Made by a program: the position numbers and the translations under genes. From Nitzschia sp. DOCU1 (lineage: Eukaryota; Bacillariophyta; Bacillariophyceae; Bacillariales; Bacillariaceae): a DNA stretch of 64,000 nt. Of the stretch, positions 1-8,655 are shown piece after piece. The first letter of the stretch is position 1; each line of letters begins with the position of its first letter. Location: the NCBI GenBank assembly GCA_951394045.1, contig OX595996.1, forward strand, positions 1,240,001 to 1,304,000, written 5' to 3'. The notes beneath the pieces were generated by a model. The model worked only from the letters and a program-made list of their open reading frames with translations, made no database searches and was not told the DNA's origin.

Positions 1-313
1 TGGGAGAGTGTGGCGTACAACGTCTCCTTTTCCGAGATTCTTCTAACGTTAAGGAAAATAGGTTTCGTTTCCGAATCCCATTTGATCCACTATCTTCGTC
101 GAATCGGTTGTCGTAGCCAGCAAGAGGCAAGAGGAGCATTCGTAATAGCGCTGGAGTGCCTGCCGCGCTGAGTTGGACCGGGTCAACGAAAAGAAAGCTG
201 TTTCGTGGCACTGGGGAAAGACCAACTTATCCATACCTTTTTAGTGCTCCAGATTGGCGTACACACGAGTCCTGTCTTTTGGAATTAGCCGAAGGAATCG
301 TAATCGCCCCTCC
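1..313. other. Unassigned edge sequence
   Basis: I see no supported gene here. The short open frames are not protein-like. This stretch is the 3' flank of the IMPACT gene, which is read leftward and stops at 314. Confidence 0.5.
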
Positions 314-1231
314 TCACTTCTTGATGAAACCAGCTTCTTGTAGAGCGTCACGAGCCGTGCTCGCAAAGTATTTGAATCGGCTTGAACCCAGATGAACGCC
401 ACCGTACCATCTTGAGACGACTACAATCACATTTTGCACATTTGCCATCTCCAACAATGCCGCCAATTTGGCCCCAGCGCCTTTCTCGCCGTCGTCGTCA
501 TTATCGCTCACCATGCATTGTCGGTCCTTATCCCAAAAGCGATAGGCGATCATGTTGTGTGAAGCTTTGGCAACTTTCTTGTCGTTGAACAATAATTCTG
601 CCAGCACCCAGTTAACATGATTCATACTTTCGACTGAGGCCACATGAGCAATCATTGTCTCGGAGGCGCCTGATTTTGGCGGATGATACGGCTGTCCCCG
701 ATGAATGCTACGCCGATTGGACTCATCCAGAATCACCGTTTCGTCAAACTGCCGAGTCGGTTGACCAAATTTGTTCGTAGAGGGGTGAAAAACTCGGGCG
801 CCTTCCAGATTGTCGTCAGACGGAGTCGTTTTCTCGTCGTGGTCGCCTGCACCATTGTCGTCATCCGTTTCGGGTGGCACAAGAAGATCCTCGTCACCAA
901 GAGAGGCGCGTACATGTTCCGCCCACATAATAGCAACTTCGGTATCCTCCTGATACATTTCGATCATTTCTGCCTCCAACTCTTTCCGCCGACCGTCGTC
1001 GACAACATACGACGGAGCCTGGATTCGGGGAATTGGCGCTTCCTTGGATGGATAACCTGGAGGCAACTGGAGCTCCAAATCAATACCAGGTGCGATCTTT
1101 AATGTCCAAGGCCCCAACCCAGGATTCTCCTCGTCACGTACTCTCACGTCGTCACCGTAAAACGCTTTCAATGCGTCGAGTTCCTCCATACGACGCGCCA
1201 CGTCCACGTCATCCTGGGCTGCCTCCGCCAT
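314..1231 (-). CDS. RWD and IMPACT domain protein
   Basis: A 305-aa single-exon protein. An N-terminal RWD-like domain (roughly residues 10-120, with the conserved LELQLPPGYPSKEAP segment) is followed by an acidic linker and a C-terminal IMPACT/UPF0029 domain (roughly 165-300), shown by FNDKKVAKASHNMIAYR and VVVSRWYGGVHLGSSRFKY. Proteins of this family (yeast YIH1, mammalian IMPACT) bind GCN1 through the RWD domain and restrain the eIF2alpha kinase GCN2, tuning translation under amino-acid stress in the cytosol. The frame stays open to 1315, but that codon is GTG, so the ATG at 1231 is taken as the start. The 3' LTR of the copia element begins only 143 bp upstream in the same orientation, so the native promoter has probably been displaced and LTR-driven transcription is possible (inference). 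Confidence 0.9.
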   Translation of the reverse strand: MAEAAQDDVDVARRMEELDALKAFYGDDVRVRDEENPGLGPWTLKIAPGIDLELQLPPGYPSKEAPIPRIQAPSYVVDDGRRKELEAEMIEMYQEDTEVAIMWAEHVRASLGDEDLLVPPETDDDNGAGDHDEKTTPSDDNLEGARVFHPSTNKFGQPTRQFDETVILDESNRRSIHRGQPYHPPKSGASETMIAHVASVESMNHVNWVLAELLFNDKKVAKASHNMIAYRFWDKDRQCMVSDNDDDGEKGAGAKLAALLEMANVQNVIVVVSRWYGGVHLGSSRFKYFASTARDALQEAGFIKK

Positions 1232-1368
1232 GACGGCCAAAGGAATATCCAAGGAAGCTTCGACCGAGTCTAAATAAACATGGAGAGCAGAGGTCAAGTA
1301 AGAAATGGGGACCACGTCTGTTGTAGTTGTAGTGAAAGTTGATCTGCACGGGGAGGGGGTTTATCATG

Positions 1369-1374
1369 GATGGA
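1369..1374. repeat. Target-site duplication, left copy
   Basis: The six bases GATGGA directly before the left LTR are repeated exactly at 7774-7779 directly after the right LTR. This marks both ends of the insertion. Confidence 0.85.
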
Positions 1375-1860
1375 TGTTGAAATCTCTCGAGTCTGTACCT
1401 CGTCAGCTGAACTCTTGACTAGATTGACCACACTTGCCAATCGTCGTCAATGATACTGCTCGTGTCCTTTGCAACTTGCCAATGCAAAGGTCTCTACTTT
1501 TAGATAGTTTCTTTCACACACTTCGCTCCTTAGAGTTGTGACTACAATACTAAACTCTCTCCATCCATCGCTGCTTCCGACATTATCGCAAACGATCGCT
1601 CTTTGCTTTATTCTAGTCTTCCAACATGAAGACTTTTCTTATCGCTTGTCCCCTTGTAGTTGTTTAGCTAAATTAGCTTCACGTCAAGCTATTCAGCGTC
1701 CGTTCCAAGATCCCAAATAATGAATCTTTCCGTTGCCACTCCAAATGTTTTCTTCCTCTCTAGTAATCCGAAATTGATAGTCGGGGACTCGGAGCGCAGA
1801 CGACTAAACGGACTGCCGACTCGATGGACTCCGATGACGTCGGCACCTCATTTTCCAACA
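1375..1860 (-). repeat. 3' LTR of the copia element
   Basis: A 486-bp direct repeat matching 7288-7773 with one mismatch. In element orientation it starts TGTTGG and ends TCAACA. The last codons and TGA stop of Gag-Pol (1848-1850) lie inside its first 13 bases. It faces the IMPACT start codon 143 bp away. Confidence 0.97.
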
Positions 1861-4800
1861 TCCTCCCTCTGCGCTTCGACTGGGTGATCGACTTCGAACA
1901 CAATTTTCTCCCAATCTTCTCTGATACGCAAATTCCCATTTCGCACTCTCTCTGCAAATTTAGAGTGTAACTTCTCTGGAAGATTCTTCGTCATCAAGTC
2001 GCTTTCGTTTTCATCTGTTCTCACATAGGCAGGGACAATCTCTTTCCTGTTGTAGAGTGTTCGTATGAAATGGTGTCTGACCTCAATGTGCTTGGTCCGG
2101 CTACCGACCGATGGATTCTTGATGAGGAAGATGCATCCTGTGTTGTCCTCCATCAAGATTCCTGGTTTCTCCACATAGAAAATTTCGTCCAACAGCATCA
2201 TCAAGAATCTTGCTTCGCATGCCGCCAAAGCCGCACTGACATATTCGGCCTCGGTGCTGGACAGCGTGACGATGTGTTGTGTCTTGCATAGCCAGCTCAC
2301 AAGCATCCCTCCGAGAGTATGTAGGTTCCCAGATACGCTTTTTCGATCGTCTTTGTTCGTCGCGTAGTTTGAATCGGCGTTCGATCCGCATCGCATTGCC
2401 TTTGGCTTCCGAAAAATCAGTTTCAACTTGTCCTTGTGTTTCCATATGAAACCAACGAATCTTTCCAACTCTTTCCAATGATCTTCGTTCGGATTTCCGA
2501 ATTGTCTTGCCAATTCACGCGCCGCGTTTGCACCTTCCGGCAACAACTTGCAGACCAAATAATTGATCTTCCCGACGATCGTTCTGTAGTCTGTCGCATT
2601 AAGTGGCTTGTCTTCCTTGTTTTTCTCCAACGAAATGCCTGGCGTTCCGGGTGTATCGTAGCCTTTGGGTTTCTTCCCGGTCAATCGTTCGTAGGTGTCG
2701 ATGATTCCATCCACAAAGTCGTGCATGTCGGCCTCTAAATAACGCTCTCCGTTTTCGTCGTGCTTTTCCTTGTACCAAACACCTAAGTGTTTTGTGAAGC
2801 CGTCTTGGTTCGTGAATCCAAATCGCTTCTTAATTCCGCTTTTGAATTGCGCAATCGCGTCCTTTGTGCCGCACAATAGCGTGTCGTCGACATGAATCAC
2901 CGCGATAATAATTGTTTCTCCCTCGTCGTCTCGTCGGAAGAACACGCACGGGTCCACGTTGCTTTGTTGCATGCCCATCTCTTCCGTTAAATGTTTGGAA
3001 TACGTCTTGAAAAATATAAGCGCAGCGTCGACATCCCCGTACATTGATTTTAACCTTTCAATGCACATCGTGTTGGCTTCTTCTTCAGTGATGAACCCCA
3101 ACTCGAGTAGTCCTTCGGGGAACTCCATGAAGCTTCGATCCTCTTTATCACCTTCCAGGAATGCCGCTTCCACGTCGATTGAGTCGAGATAAAAACGCTT
3201 CTTTTCGTCTGGATCGTCGGCCTTGAATAAATAAATTCCGAACACAACATGTGTCGACGTATCCGTGCCGACCGGGGAGTGTGACTGTTGAAAGTCGATT
3301 CCAGGGATCATTGTGAATCCCTTCGAACAGATCCTGACCTTGTATCTGATTGAGCCGTCTGGTTCCACTTTCTTCTTGAAGACCGGCTTTGATCTCATCA
3401 ACTTTTTGTTTAATTGTCGCGGTATGGACTTCGGCACTTTCTTCCAACAACCTCGTTTGATAAAGTTGTTGATCTCGTTTGCCGTTCCATTTCTCCATTG
3501 TTCCGCTTCCGGTCCATTCAGGGCTTCTTTCATCGTCGTCGGTGTCCCATAATCTGACTCCATCATCATCACGTTTTCATAACAAAAGTTGACTTCCTTC
3601 GTAGATTTTGTGCCGTCTTCTTCTGTGAATTCCGTCACTTCCGAACGATTCTCGACCATGGGGTTGTAAGAGGTGTCGAGGCGACGTAGTTCTTGATCGA
3701 TTCTTTCTCGTTTTCGTTCCGCAGCAGTCTTAATCGGCTTCGGAGGTGGCGCGATTTCTTCCTCCCCACTGTCATTTTCTGTAGCGTTTTGTTCCTCCCC
3801 AATTTTATTCCCATCGTCTTCTTTTTCTTCTTCTTCATCCTGGATCGACTCTTCTTCGATAGTTGGAGTGGGGGTTGTCGACTTAGGCGCTGGATCGTCG
3901 TCGTCGTCGTCAGAATCTGACAAAACAGCCGCTGTGGGATTTCGATATCGCAAAATACTGGCTGGTTGTTTATTCCTCCCTGCTGGCGGCGGCGGCGATG
4001 AAGCGCGATTGGAGTGTGTAGGGGGAACATCCTCGTCTTGAGGAATAATGTGGGGGCGGGGTGCATCCGTATCAGGTGGTGGTGTGTCATCGATGCCGGG
4101 TGGCAGTTCCTTGATTTCCGCGTCTTGCTCAAAAATTGAAATGCCATTTCGCGGGTCGAGGCGCGAAAATGTGAGCCATTCGACGTCGCGGCTCTCGATG
4201 ACGTGCTGAGTTTGCGGGTTGTACATACGGTACGTGTCCGGCGGGCGGCCTTGGGCATATCCAACCATTAGCATTTTTATGCCTTTTTGTTTCCATTTGC
4301 CCGTGATTTGAGCACGGTTTGTGACGATCGCGGGACGGCCAAACTCAATTAGATGTGCGGCGAGTTTCGTCACGTCTTGATAAACCACGGCGTTCGCCGG
4401 CTCGGACCGCACTGATGATAGGGTCACATTCTCCGTAGTATTGTGGTAATTGATGGCTTCGCCCCATAAACGTTGTCGACCTTCCTCGTTAATTCCAGCT
4501 GCGAGCATCGATGCGTTTGCTCGTGTTATCAGGACAGGAATTCTTCGTTCCACCACACCGTTCATTTGTGGGGTATGTGGTGCTGTTCTTTCCAGCGTAA
4601 CTCCCAGTTCGAGGCATAACTTGGATAGTGGGGCAACGTTTTCTCCCGCGTTGTCACATCGTAGATAGGTGACATTGAATCCCAAACCTCGTAGTTCCAT
4701 GATTATGTCGCGTGCAAAGTCCACCATGGGTCGTTTTCGCGCGTTGAATCTTACCCATGATTTCCTCGAAAATTCGTCGACAGCGCAGAAGAGATATTTC

Positions 4801-7211
4801 GATCCGCCCAGGGTTTCGGTGAATGGACCTGCTGCGTCCAGATAGATTCGTTCGCCCACTCTCTTAGCCTTGGCCAAGGAGACCTTGCTTACGGCCTTCT
4901 GTTTTGCTTTTGCCAGACCGCATCCCTCGCATGGTGGCAAGGTTCCTTCGAGCTTGACGCCATAGTAGCGCGCGGTCTTGTGCAATAATTGGGGACTCTT
5001 ATGCCCCCACTTGTCGTGCGCTTCGGAAATGTCCATTGTGGCCGGCATCTTGTTTCCCTTTCCGTATGGCTGTCTTGGCTTGGGTGTTCCGTCGGGGCCA
5101 AGCTGATCGTCCGGCACGTCTTTCCAAATATCGCGATCATCCGCATTTTCCGTTGCAACGTTGTTTACAGTTGGGTAAACTTTGCATCGCCTGGCGCGCA
5201 GATACCACATCCCATTTTCCTTCTTGATGAAATTAACACGTTCGTTGTTTCGTGTCATGTAGCCTTCGTCCTCGCTCATAATAAGTTTCCATCCTTGCTT
5301 TTGCAGCGGCTTTATCCCCATCACGTTCGTCGCGAAGGTTCGGCAATGCAAGACTGGGTCGAGACATAGTCTCACTGGTGGGTTGTCATAGGTCACAAGT
5401 CCCAGCATCCCTTCATCTTCACAAGCCACTAACTCGTTGCTTCCCACTCTGACTTCGGTGGTGGATGGTCTTCGGTTGGTCAGGGCTTTGTCTTCGTTGA
5501 TGATGTGCAGCGACGCACCGGTGTCGACGAGTAGATCGATGTCCGTCTTGTTGTTGCTGTCTTCGTTGTGAAGCTTCCACCTGATTTTCTTCCCTCCAGA
5601 CGTCTTGAGAGACATCACAATCGGTGAGAGGGTTTGGCCTTCGTCGTCCTCCCCAATGGTGAACACGGTTTCTTGGTTGTCTTCGTTTTGCGCCGGCTGT
5701 TGTGGATTGAACCACTCGTTCCAGTAGTAATTTTCGTAGTCCAATGAGTCATCTGAGTCGCTTCTCGTGATCAATGGCGGTAGATCTGACTCAATGCTTC
5801 GTTCGTCCTCTTCGACAGCGTCCCACATGTCTTCATCGTCGGCGTAACGAATAATCTCGCCTGCATCGTAACTCCATCCTTTGTCCCAGAAGTCGTCGCT
5901 TTCTTCGTTGTTGTACCAGTCGGATGGGTCGTGGTCGTCATCCATTTCGTGTTCGATCAAATCGGGGAGCGAGTCATCTTCCTCGTCATTCTCGGCGGTG
6001 CTGCTTTGATTCTTGCCTTCGTCGTCGTTCTTGGCACTGCCAGAGTCGCTTTTTGCATCTTCTTGGGTATCTTCGTCGACGTCTTCATCATCGTCTTCCA
6101 ATATGTCGAAGTAATTTCGCGTCGAGACTTTGTCAACGGGTTCACTCGTCCTCTTCTTCGGAGTTCCGGCCACGGTCACCCAATCGACTTCACGATCGCA
6201 TTTCTCGAACTTGTTAGCATCGAAAGCGGTTTCTTTTTCGTTTTGGGCCTTAACTCCGTCTTCATCATGGACTTGGGTTCCATTTTCGTGATTTTTATCT
6301 TTTGTTACCGCTTCGACACAAAACGCTGCAACAAATCCAGTCTCAGAGTCCTTGGACGGGCAATTGGCGGCCAGATGCCCTTGCTTCTTGCACTTGTAGC
6401 ACACACGATGCTCCATCACGGGCTTTCCGTCGCCTTTCTTGCTTTTCTCCTCGTCGGCTCTTTTTCCTTTGCAGTCTTGGACTCGGTGCCCTTGCTTTCC
6501 ACAATATTTGCAAAGGCCCTTGAATTTCTTCTGAAACTTCTTCTTCTTTTTGTCAACCTTTTCAGTGGTCATTGCAACGTTCTCGGAAGACTTCTTTCCT
6601 TTTCCATTTCCGCCGTCATACATTTCTTTCCAGCGACGTTCGAGGTCTCGCGTGATCTCGCCCAGTTCTTTCTTCGCGATGCCATGTACGATTAGCGCCG
6701 TCTTTACCGCATCGTACTCACTCGTCAGCTTCGTCAAAAGATGGGTCTTGACTTGCAATTCATCCATCACGTACTTCTTATCGATCTTTGCGAGTCTCTC
6801 ATTAATGAGAAAGATTCGGTTTTTGAAGTCTGTTGGCTTTTCTCCTTTCTTCATCATCATTTTTACCAAATCTTCTTGCACCGACTGCAAATCTTCTTGA
6901 TCATGCTGTTCGTATGACGCGACTAGAATATCCCATGCCTTCTTCGGGTCATCTTCCGTCTCAGTCGTTATCATTGTGAACGCGGTTCCTTCTGTTGCAC
7001 AAATGATGTAGTCCATCGCCATCTCCCTGATCGCGATCTCGTCGTCGTCCGTAGTTTTGGATAAGTCGTCCGTGAATCCCTTGTAGAACTTCTTGCGTCT
7101 CGCGTATGCCATAGACTTGATCTTCCATTCTCTGAACTTAGATGGTTCCGATCCATCAAACTTGAACACCTTGAAGGTGTGCGAATCGGTAGTGTCCTCC
7201 TTGCTCGTCAT
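1848..7211 (-). CDS. Copia Gag-Pol polyprotein
   Basis: One continuous frame of 1,787 codons from the ATG at 7211; the frame opens at a GTG at 7274, and residue numbers here count from that GTG. Gag occupies about 30-240. Two CCHC knuckles follow, C255-C268 and C292-C305. A long acidic stretch (about 385-530) precedes the protease (DTGA at 584). Integrase has an HHCC zinc site (H753/H758/H765 region, C782, C785) and catalytic D813, D874, E909 with DD35E spacing. Reverse transcriptase has D1367 (DVEAAFL) and the HVDD box (D1463, D1464). RNase H has D1634, E1675/E1677 and D1710. No frameshift or stop separates gag from pol, so the Gag:Pol ratio must be set some other way. The stop lies in the 3' LTR. 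All catalytic residues are present. Confidence 0.96.
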   Translation of the reverse strand: MTSKEDTTDSHTFKVFKFDGSEPSKFREWKIKSMAYARRKKFYKGFTDDLSKTTDDDEIAIREMAMDYIICATEGTAFTMITTETEDDPKKAWDILVASYEQHDQEDLQSVQEDLVKMMMKKGEKPTDFKNRIFLINERLAKIDKKYVMDELQVKTHLLTKLTSEYDAVKTALIVHGIAKKELGEITRDLERRWKEMYDGGNGKGKKSSENVAMTTEKVDKKKKKFQKKFKGLCKYCGKQGHRVQDCKGKRADEEKSKKGDGKPVMEHRVCYKCKKQGHLAANCPSKDSETGFVAAFCVEAVTKDKNHENGTQVHDEDGVKAQNEKETAFDANKFEKCDREVDWVTVAGTPKKRTSEPVDKVSTRNYFDILEDDDEDVDEDTQEDAKSDSGSAKNDDEGKNQSSTAENDEEDDSLPDLIEHEMDDDHDPSDWYNNEESDDFWDKGWSYDAGEIIRYADDEDMWDAVEEDERSIESDLPPLITRSDSDDSLDYENYYWNEWFNPQQPAQNEDNQETVFTIGEDDEGQTLSPIVMSLKTSGGKKIRWKLHNEDSNNKTDIDLLVDTGASLHIINEDKALTNRRPSTTEVRVGSNELVACEDEGMLGLVTYDNPPVRLCLDPVLHCRTFATNVMGIKPLQKQGWKLIMSEDEGYMTRNNERVNFIKKENGMWYLRARRCKVYPTVNNVATENADDRDIWKDVPDDQLGPDGTPKPRQPYGKGNKMPATMDISEAHDKWGHKSPQLLHKTARYYGVKLEGTLPPCEGCGLAKAKQKAVSKVSLAKAKRVGERIYLDAAGPFTETLGGSKYLFCAVDEFSRKSWVRFNARKRPMVDFARDIIMELRGLGFNVTYLRCDNAGENVAPLSKLCLELGVTLERTAPHTPQMNGVVERRIPVLITRANASMLAAGINEEGRQRLWGEAINYHNTTENVTLSSVRSEPANAVVYQDVTKLAAHLIEFGRPAIVTNRAQITGKWKQKGIKMLMVGYAQGRPPDTYRMYNPQTQHVIESRDVEWLTFSRLDPRNGISIFEQDAEIKELPPGIDDTPPPDTDAPRPHIIPQDEDVPPTHSNRASSPPPPAGRNKQPASILRYRNPTAAVLSDSDDDDDDPAPKSTTPTPTIEEESIQDEEEEKEDDGNKIGEEQNATENDSGEEEIAPPPKPIKTAAERKRERIDQELRRLDTSYNPMVENRSEVTEFTEEDGTKSTKEVNFCYENVMMMESDYGTPTTMKEALNGPEAEQWRNGTANEINNFIKRGCWKKVPKSIPRQLNKKLMRSKPVFKKKVEPDGSIRYKVRICSKGFTMIPGIDFQQSHSPVGTDTSTHVVFGIYLFKADDPDEKKRFYLDSIDVEAAFLEGDKEDRSFMEFPEGLLELGFITEEEANTMCIERLKSMYGDVDAALIFFKTYSKHLTEEMGMQQSNVDPCVFFRRDDEGETIIIAVIHVDDTLLCGTKDAIAQFKSGIKKRFGFTNQDGFTKHLGVWYKEKHDENGERYLEADMHDFVDGIIDTYERLTGKKPKGYDTPGTPGISLEKNKEDKPLNATDYRTIVGKINYLVCKLLPEGANAARELARQFGNPNEDHWKELERFVGFIWKHKDKLKLIFRKPKAMRCGSNADSNYATNKDDRKSVSGNLHTLGGMLVSWLCKTQHIVTLSSTEAEYVSAALAACEARFLMMLLDEIFYVEKPGILMEDNTGCIFLIKNPSVGSRTKHIEVRHHFIRTLYNRKEIVPAYVRTDENESDLMTKNLPEKLHSKFAERVRNGNLRIREDWEKIVFEVDHPVEAQREDVGK
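1861..1870 (-). other. Polypurine tract
   Basis: On the minus strand AGAGGGAGGA directly precedes the 3' LTR, the expected place and composition for the primer of plus-strand DNA synthesis. It is also translated as part of the Gag-Pol C-terminus. Confidence 0.8.
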
Positions 7212-7261
7212 CTTTCGTGTTGCGCTTTTTCGCAAATTCGTCGCTCGACCAATTTCTCCGT

Positions 7262-7299
7262 GAGATTTCAACACGCTTGATCAAGCGTGTTGAAATCTC
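7262..7299. repeat. Perfect 38-bp palindrome at LTR/PBS junction
   Basis: Bases 7262-7280 are the exact reverse complement of 7281-7299; the centre reads CTTGATCAAG. The right arm contains the last 12 bases of the 5' LTR (7288-7299), and the rest covers the internal sequence where the primer-binding site belongs. In RNA this would fold as a 17-bp stem with a GAUC loop. No TGG match to a tRNA 3' end follows the LTR. Confidence 0.9.
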
Positions 7300-7773
7300 T
7301 CGAGTCTGTACCTTGTCAGCTGAACTCTTGACTAGATTGACCACACTTGCCAATCGTCGTCAATGATACTGCTCGTGTCCTTTGCAACTTGCCAATGCAA
7401 AGGTCTCTACTTTTAGATAGTTTCTTTCACACACTTCGCTCCTTAGAGTTGTGACTACAATACTAAACTCTCTCCATCCATCGCTGCTTCCGACATTATC
7501 GCAAACGATCGCTCTTTGCTTTATTCTAGTCTTCCAACATGAAGACTTTTCTTATCGCTTGTCCCCTTGTAGTTGTTTAGCTAAATTAGCTTCACGTCAA
7601 GCTATTCAGCGTCCGTTCCAAGATCCCAAATAATGAATCTTTCCGTTGCCACTCCAAATGTTTTCTTCCTCTCTAGTAATCCGAAATTGATAGTCGGGGA
7701 CTCGGAGCGCAGACGACTAAACGGACTGCCGACTCGATGGACTCCGATGACGTCGGCACCTCATTTTCCAACA
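7288..7773 (-). repeat. 5' LTR of the copia element
   Basis: The partner of 1375-1860 at a constant offset of 5,913 bases, 485 of 486 positions identical. By position it should carry the element's promoter. I could not assign U3, R and U5 boundaries from sequence alone. Confidence 0.97.
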
Positions 7774-7779
7774 GATGGA
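7774..7779. repeat. Target-site duplication, right copy
   Basis: GATGGA, identical to 1369-1374. Confidence 0.85.
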
Positions 7780-8655
7780 TATGGCAATGGCGTCGATGAG
7801 TTTGTATTTTTGATGCCATCGGCTGACATTCGGACGCCTACCGCCATACCGTATCCACATATAGTACCTACATACCTAATCATGTCACCACCACTACGAG
7901 TAGACATACTGTCTGTACGACCCAACTATCGGTAACTGACTGTCTGTGCTGACCTCGAATTTATTAATAATGCCTCCATTCTCTGAGCCGGAAAAGCCCA
8001 TAAATAATAATCAACTACCGGAAACAACGGTTGTCATGTCGCTATTTCTTGAGTGCATGTGTACTTTGGCTCAGTGGTACAAACTGTCTGCAGTATGTAG
8101 CTACGGGAAGGTTGCTCGGGCAGGAATGCGATGTAAAGTAGCTTGCCTCTCCCGTTCTTTTGATTCTTCTAAAGGAGTAAGTCACACGGAACTTTACACA
8201 CTACTGGGACTTTTTGTTGGTTAAATACAGTCAATACATAAGCCAAGGGGGCTGGCCCACAGCAAATGCCCAGAATGACCTTGCAAGAAGACCACAGCAT
8301 TTTGGGCCTTTCGATCTGTGTATGGTATGCTGGACAAAAAAGCTCAAACAAAAACAGAGGAGGATCAGGCGACTACTATCAGCATTCCCTACGCCGTGGA
8401 CGAGTGAATTTCAAGAACACAACAACCCATCTCCCTTCTAGTATTTTCTATATCGGCAGTCCATCGGCTGGCTGAGGAGGTGACCATCTTCTTCACTCTA
8501 AGAAAGCTCCTGTTACACCACCTAGCAAGAACGACGGGAAGGAGCCATTGTATATTGAAATTGTCAATCGACTCTTGGCGGTATACAAGAAAAGTATACC
8601 AGCAGCAGAAAACCACCTCACTCATCATCGTCCTCAATTGCGTCGCAGCAGTGCG
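7780..8655. other. Intergenic, upstream of surface-protein gene
   Basis: No convincing coding frame. Before the copia insertion this was continuous with the sequence at 1368 and leftward. It should hold the promoter of the surface-protein gene starting at 8656, but I see no definite promoter motif. Confidence 0.5.

Larger units (their letters stand above)
1375..7773 (-). mobile_element. Complete Ty1/copia LTR retrotransposon
   Basis: A 6,399-bp element read right to left. It has two 486-bp LTRs that differ at one position (C at 1401, T at 7314), TG...CA ends, a purine tract before the 3' LTR, one Gag-Pol frame with every expected catalytic motif, and a 6-bp flanking duplication. The order protease, integrase, reverse transcriptase, RNase H defines Ty1/copia. 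Near-identical LTRs and an unbroken frame indicate a recent insertion and possible competence. The primer-binding region is unusual because it sits inside a perfect 38-bp palindrome. The insertion lies just upstream of the IMPACT gene. Confidence 0.97.

Noticed and set aside
5931..6695. 254-codon hydrophobic open frame opposite the copia gag region
   Set aside because: Antisense shadow of Asp/Glu/Lys-rich codons of Gag-Pol; it has no domain features of its own.
7211..7274. Upstream extension of Gag-Pol to 7274 inside the palindrome
   Set aside because: It would begin at GTG and consist of non-Gag sequence; the ATG at 7211 starts a normal Gag.
7451..7633. 60-codon frame in each LTR (also at 1538-1720)
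   Set aside because: Plus-strand frame, antisense to the element, without protein features; identical only because the LTRs are identical.
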